DNA from: a bacterium
Lineage (GTDB): Bacteria; Latescibacterota; UBA2968; UBA8231
Assembly: GCA_027593305.1 (NCBI GenBank)
Contig: JAQCJA010000276.1
Coordinates: 1 to 6,523 of the forward strand
DNA: 6,523 nt
Reading direction: 5' to 3'
The notes below the pieces were generated by a model. The model did no database searches. It saw nothing but the letters and a program-made list of their open reading frames with translations, and had not been told where the DNA came from. Below, piece after piece: positions 5,230 through 6,523 of the stretch. The position numbers and the translations under genes were made by a program. The first letter of the stretch is position 1; each line of letters begins with the position of its first letter.

Positions 5230-6523
5230 ATGAGAACCACGTTCCTCCGACTACAGGTAATCCTGCGCGATCCGGTGAGCCCGCTGGACGCAGTCCGTGA
5301 CGCTTCGCGCCAACAGCGAGCCCTGGCGTTGATGGTTTACGCCGCACTCGCGGTGCTGTACACGCATCCCCTGCTGCTCGATGTATCTACCCACGTTCCG
5401 GGGATAACGAATATCGTCGACACCTTTTCGGATGCATCGCTGCAGTCCTGGTATCCGTGGCGGGGGCGGACGGCGCTGCTGGGATCTATCGAAGGTTTGC
5501 TGCATTCAAGCTGGGTATTCTTCCCGGTGGGGATGTCGATGACGATGCAGCCAAGCATGTTTCTGCATGGCCTGCTGACGGTGCCCCTCGCCTGGTTGAG
5601 CTTTACCACTGCCAACAACATCGTCATCCTGCTGTCGTTCTGCCTCTCAGGTTTCACCGCGTTTCTGCTGGCCATGTATGTGTTACGGTCGGTGCCTGCA
5701 GCGCTGCTCGCTGGCTTCGTGTTCGCATTCTGTCCGTACAAATTCCAGCACCTCACAGGGCATTACCATCTCATGGCAACCGAGACGCTGCCCATGGTGG
5801 CGCTGTCGCTGCTGCGGTTGCACGATCGACCTTGCATCAGGCGGGCATTGTGGGCGGCATTCTGGCTATCGCTGACCATCCTGACCAGCTACTACTACTT
5901 TGCCTTCGCCCTGCTCGTGGTGGGAGGATTCACGGTTTTCCGCGCAGTAGGTGAGCACTCCATGCGGCCTGTGAAATGGGGCGCCATTGTCGGTGTGATG
6001 GCGTTTGTCGGGTCCAGCCCGATTCTTCTGCCGGCCCTGCTGACGGCATCCACGTCCGATTACGGATTCGCCAGAGGACACGACAACTTCAAGGCCGACT
6101 TGCTCAGTTTTATTGTGCCGAGCGATCGACAGTGGGTGTCGGCTCCCGTGCGCGCGATCACACACCGCTTGTTCGATATGGCATCCATCGATGGCATCGA
6201 GCCATCCAGCTACATCGGCATCGGTGTCCTGTTCCTGTGCATCCTGTCGGCTCGCCATGGATGGCGTGGCCCTTCCAGCATACGCATCTGGATGTTGGGC
6301 GCCCTGCTGTTCATGGTGCTGGCATTGGGACCAAGCCTGAGTGTCAACGGTTACGAAACCGGAATCTGGCTGCCGTACTCAGCGCTGATGGAGCTGCCCT
6401 TCTTCAAAGGCGCCCGAGCGCCTGCCCGCGTCGCGATCGTCGGCATGCTCTGCCTCTCCGTGTGGGCGGGGCTCGGCCTGAGGAGAATGCTTGAGACCCG
6501 TCGGAAGTTCATGGGACTGCCGA
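5230..6523 (+). CDS. Polytopic membrane protein, GT-C glycosyltransferase-like, 3' end outside the window
   Basis: An open frame of 431 codons that runs off the right edge without a stop. The predicted product has a cytosolic N-terminus (1-30), then many hydrophobic helices: about 31-50, 110-126, 129-152, 155-170, 185-197, 206-237, 250-272, 328-341, 352-370 and 399-417. After the first helix comes a loop, HPLLLDVSTHVPG (46-58), then an acidic stretch with Asp64 and Asp68, the position where GT-C enzymes keep a catalytic acidic residue. Further family-like pieces are VFAFCPYKFQHLTGHYHL (164-181), TSYYYFAFALL (219-229), DLLSFIVPSDRQ (290-301) and FFKGARAPARVAIVG (391-405). These match a broad group of uncharacterised bacterial membrane proteins of the polyprenyl-phosphate-sugar-using type. 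ATG at 5230 is the first usable start after the in-frame upstream stop at 5191; its ribosome site is weak. The gene is 36 bases after the phosphatase-superfamily gene and likely shares its transcript. Substrate unknown. Confidence 0.82.
   Translation, partial: MRTTFLRLQVILRDPVSPLDAVRDASRQQRALALMVYAALAVLYTHPLLLDVSTHVPGITNIVDTFSDASLQSWYPWRGRTALLGSIEGLLHSSWVFFPVGMSMTMQPSMFLHGLLTVPLAWLSFTTANNIVILLSFCLSGFTAFLLAMYVLRSVPAALLAGFVFAFCPYKFQHLTGHYHLMATETLPMVALSLLRLHDRPCIRRALWAAFWLSLTILTSYYYFAFALLVVGGFTVFRAVGEHSMRPVKWGAIVGVMAFVGSSPILLPALLTASTSDYGFARGHDNFKADLLSFIVPSDRQWVSAPVRAITHRLFDMASIDGIEPSSYIGIGVLFLCILSARHGWRGPSSIRIWMLGALLFMVLALGPSLSVNGYETGIWLPYSALMELPFFKGARAPARVAIVGMLCLSVWAGLGLRRMLETRRKFMGLP

Noticed and set aside
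5457..6494. Plus-strand frames at 5457-5954, 5678-5875 and 5976-6494
   Set aside because: They are in other frames than the continuous membrane-protein frame from 5230, and their products are Arg/His/Cys-rich with no membrane pattern.
1..6523. CRISPR array, insertion sequence, tRNA or attachment site
   Set aside because: No regularly spaced direct repeats, no terminal inverted repeats with a transposase, and no cloverleaf-like sequence were seen on either strand.

Overview
This is a GC-rich bacterial window with tight gene packing, Shine-Dalgarno sites of the AAGGA type, two GTG starts that have good ribosome sites, and an ECF-type sigma factor. The sequence does not fix the phylum. The sulfatase-like gene ends in a tail (LKALGYL) that I associate with sulfatase-like proteins of several soil and marine Gram-negative phyla, so a Gram-negative host is the best guess. 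I see no transposase, integrase, tRNA, rRNA, CRISPR array or large repeat.

Layout, left to right. (1) 4-630 (+): an ECF sigma-70 family factor, followed by a hairpin and T-rich tract that looks like an intrinsic terminator (674-713). (2) 758-1813 (+): an M42 (glutamyl aminopeptidase/endoglucanase-like) metallopeptidase that keeps the expected metal ligands. (3) 1835-2475 (-): two small genes that overlap by one base. Each encodes one N-terminal membrane helix followed by a long charged, probably coiled-coil helix. They converge on the peptidase gene, with a hairpin at the junction, and diverge from the next gene. (4) 2551-6523 (+): a tight three-gene run of a cytosolic FG-GAP-type beta-propeller protein resembling rhamnogalacturonan-lyase-like propellers, an alkaline phosphatase/sulfatase superfamily enzyme, and a large polytopic membrane protein of the GT-C glycosyltransferase type. 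The last gene is open at the right edge, so its 3' end lies outside the window.

How they may work together. The last three genes have gaps of 12 and 36 bases and are probably one transcript. Propeller + phosphatase-superfamily hydrolase + polytopic GT-C-like protein suggests a role in making or modifying a glycan or glycolipid at the inner membrane, but that is inference. The most notable point is that the 'sulfatase' has Thr where true sulfatases have the Cys/Ser that becomes formylglycine. It also has no signal peptide, so a phosphoesterase or phosphotransferase working in the cytoplasm is more likely than a sulfatase. The sigma factor, the peptidase and the small membrane/coiled-coil pair have no evident functional link to this operon.
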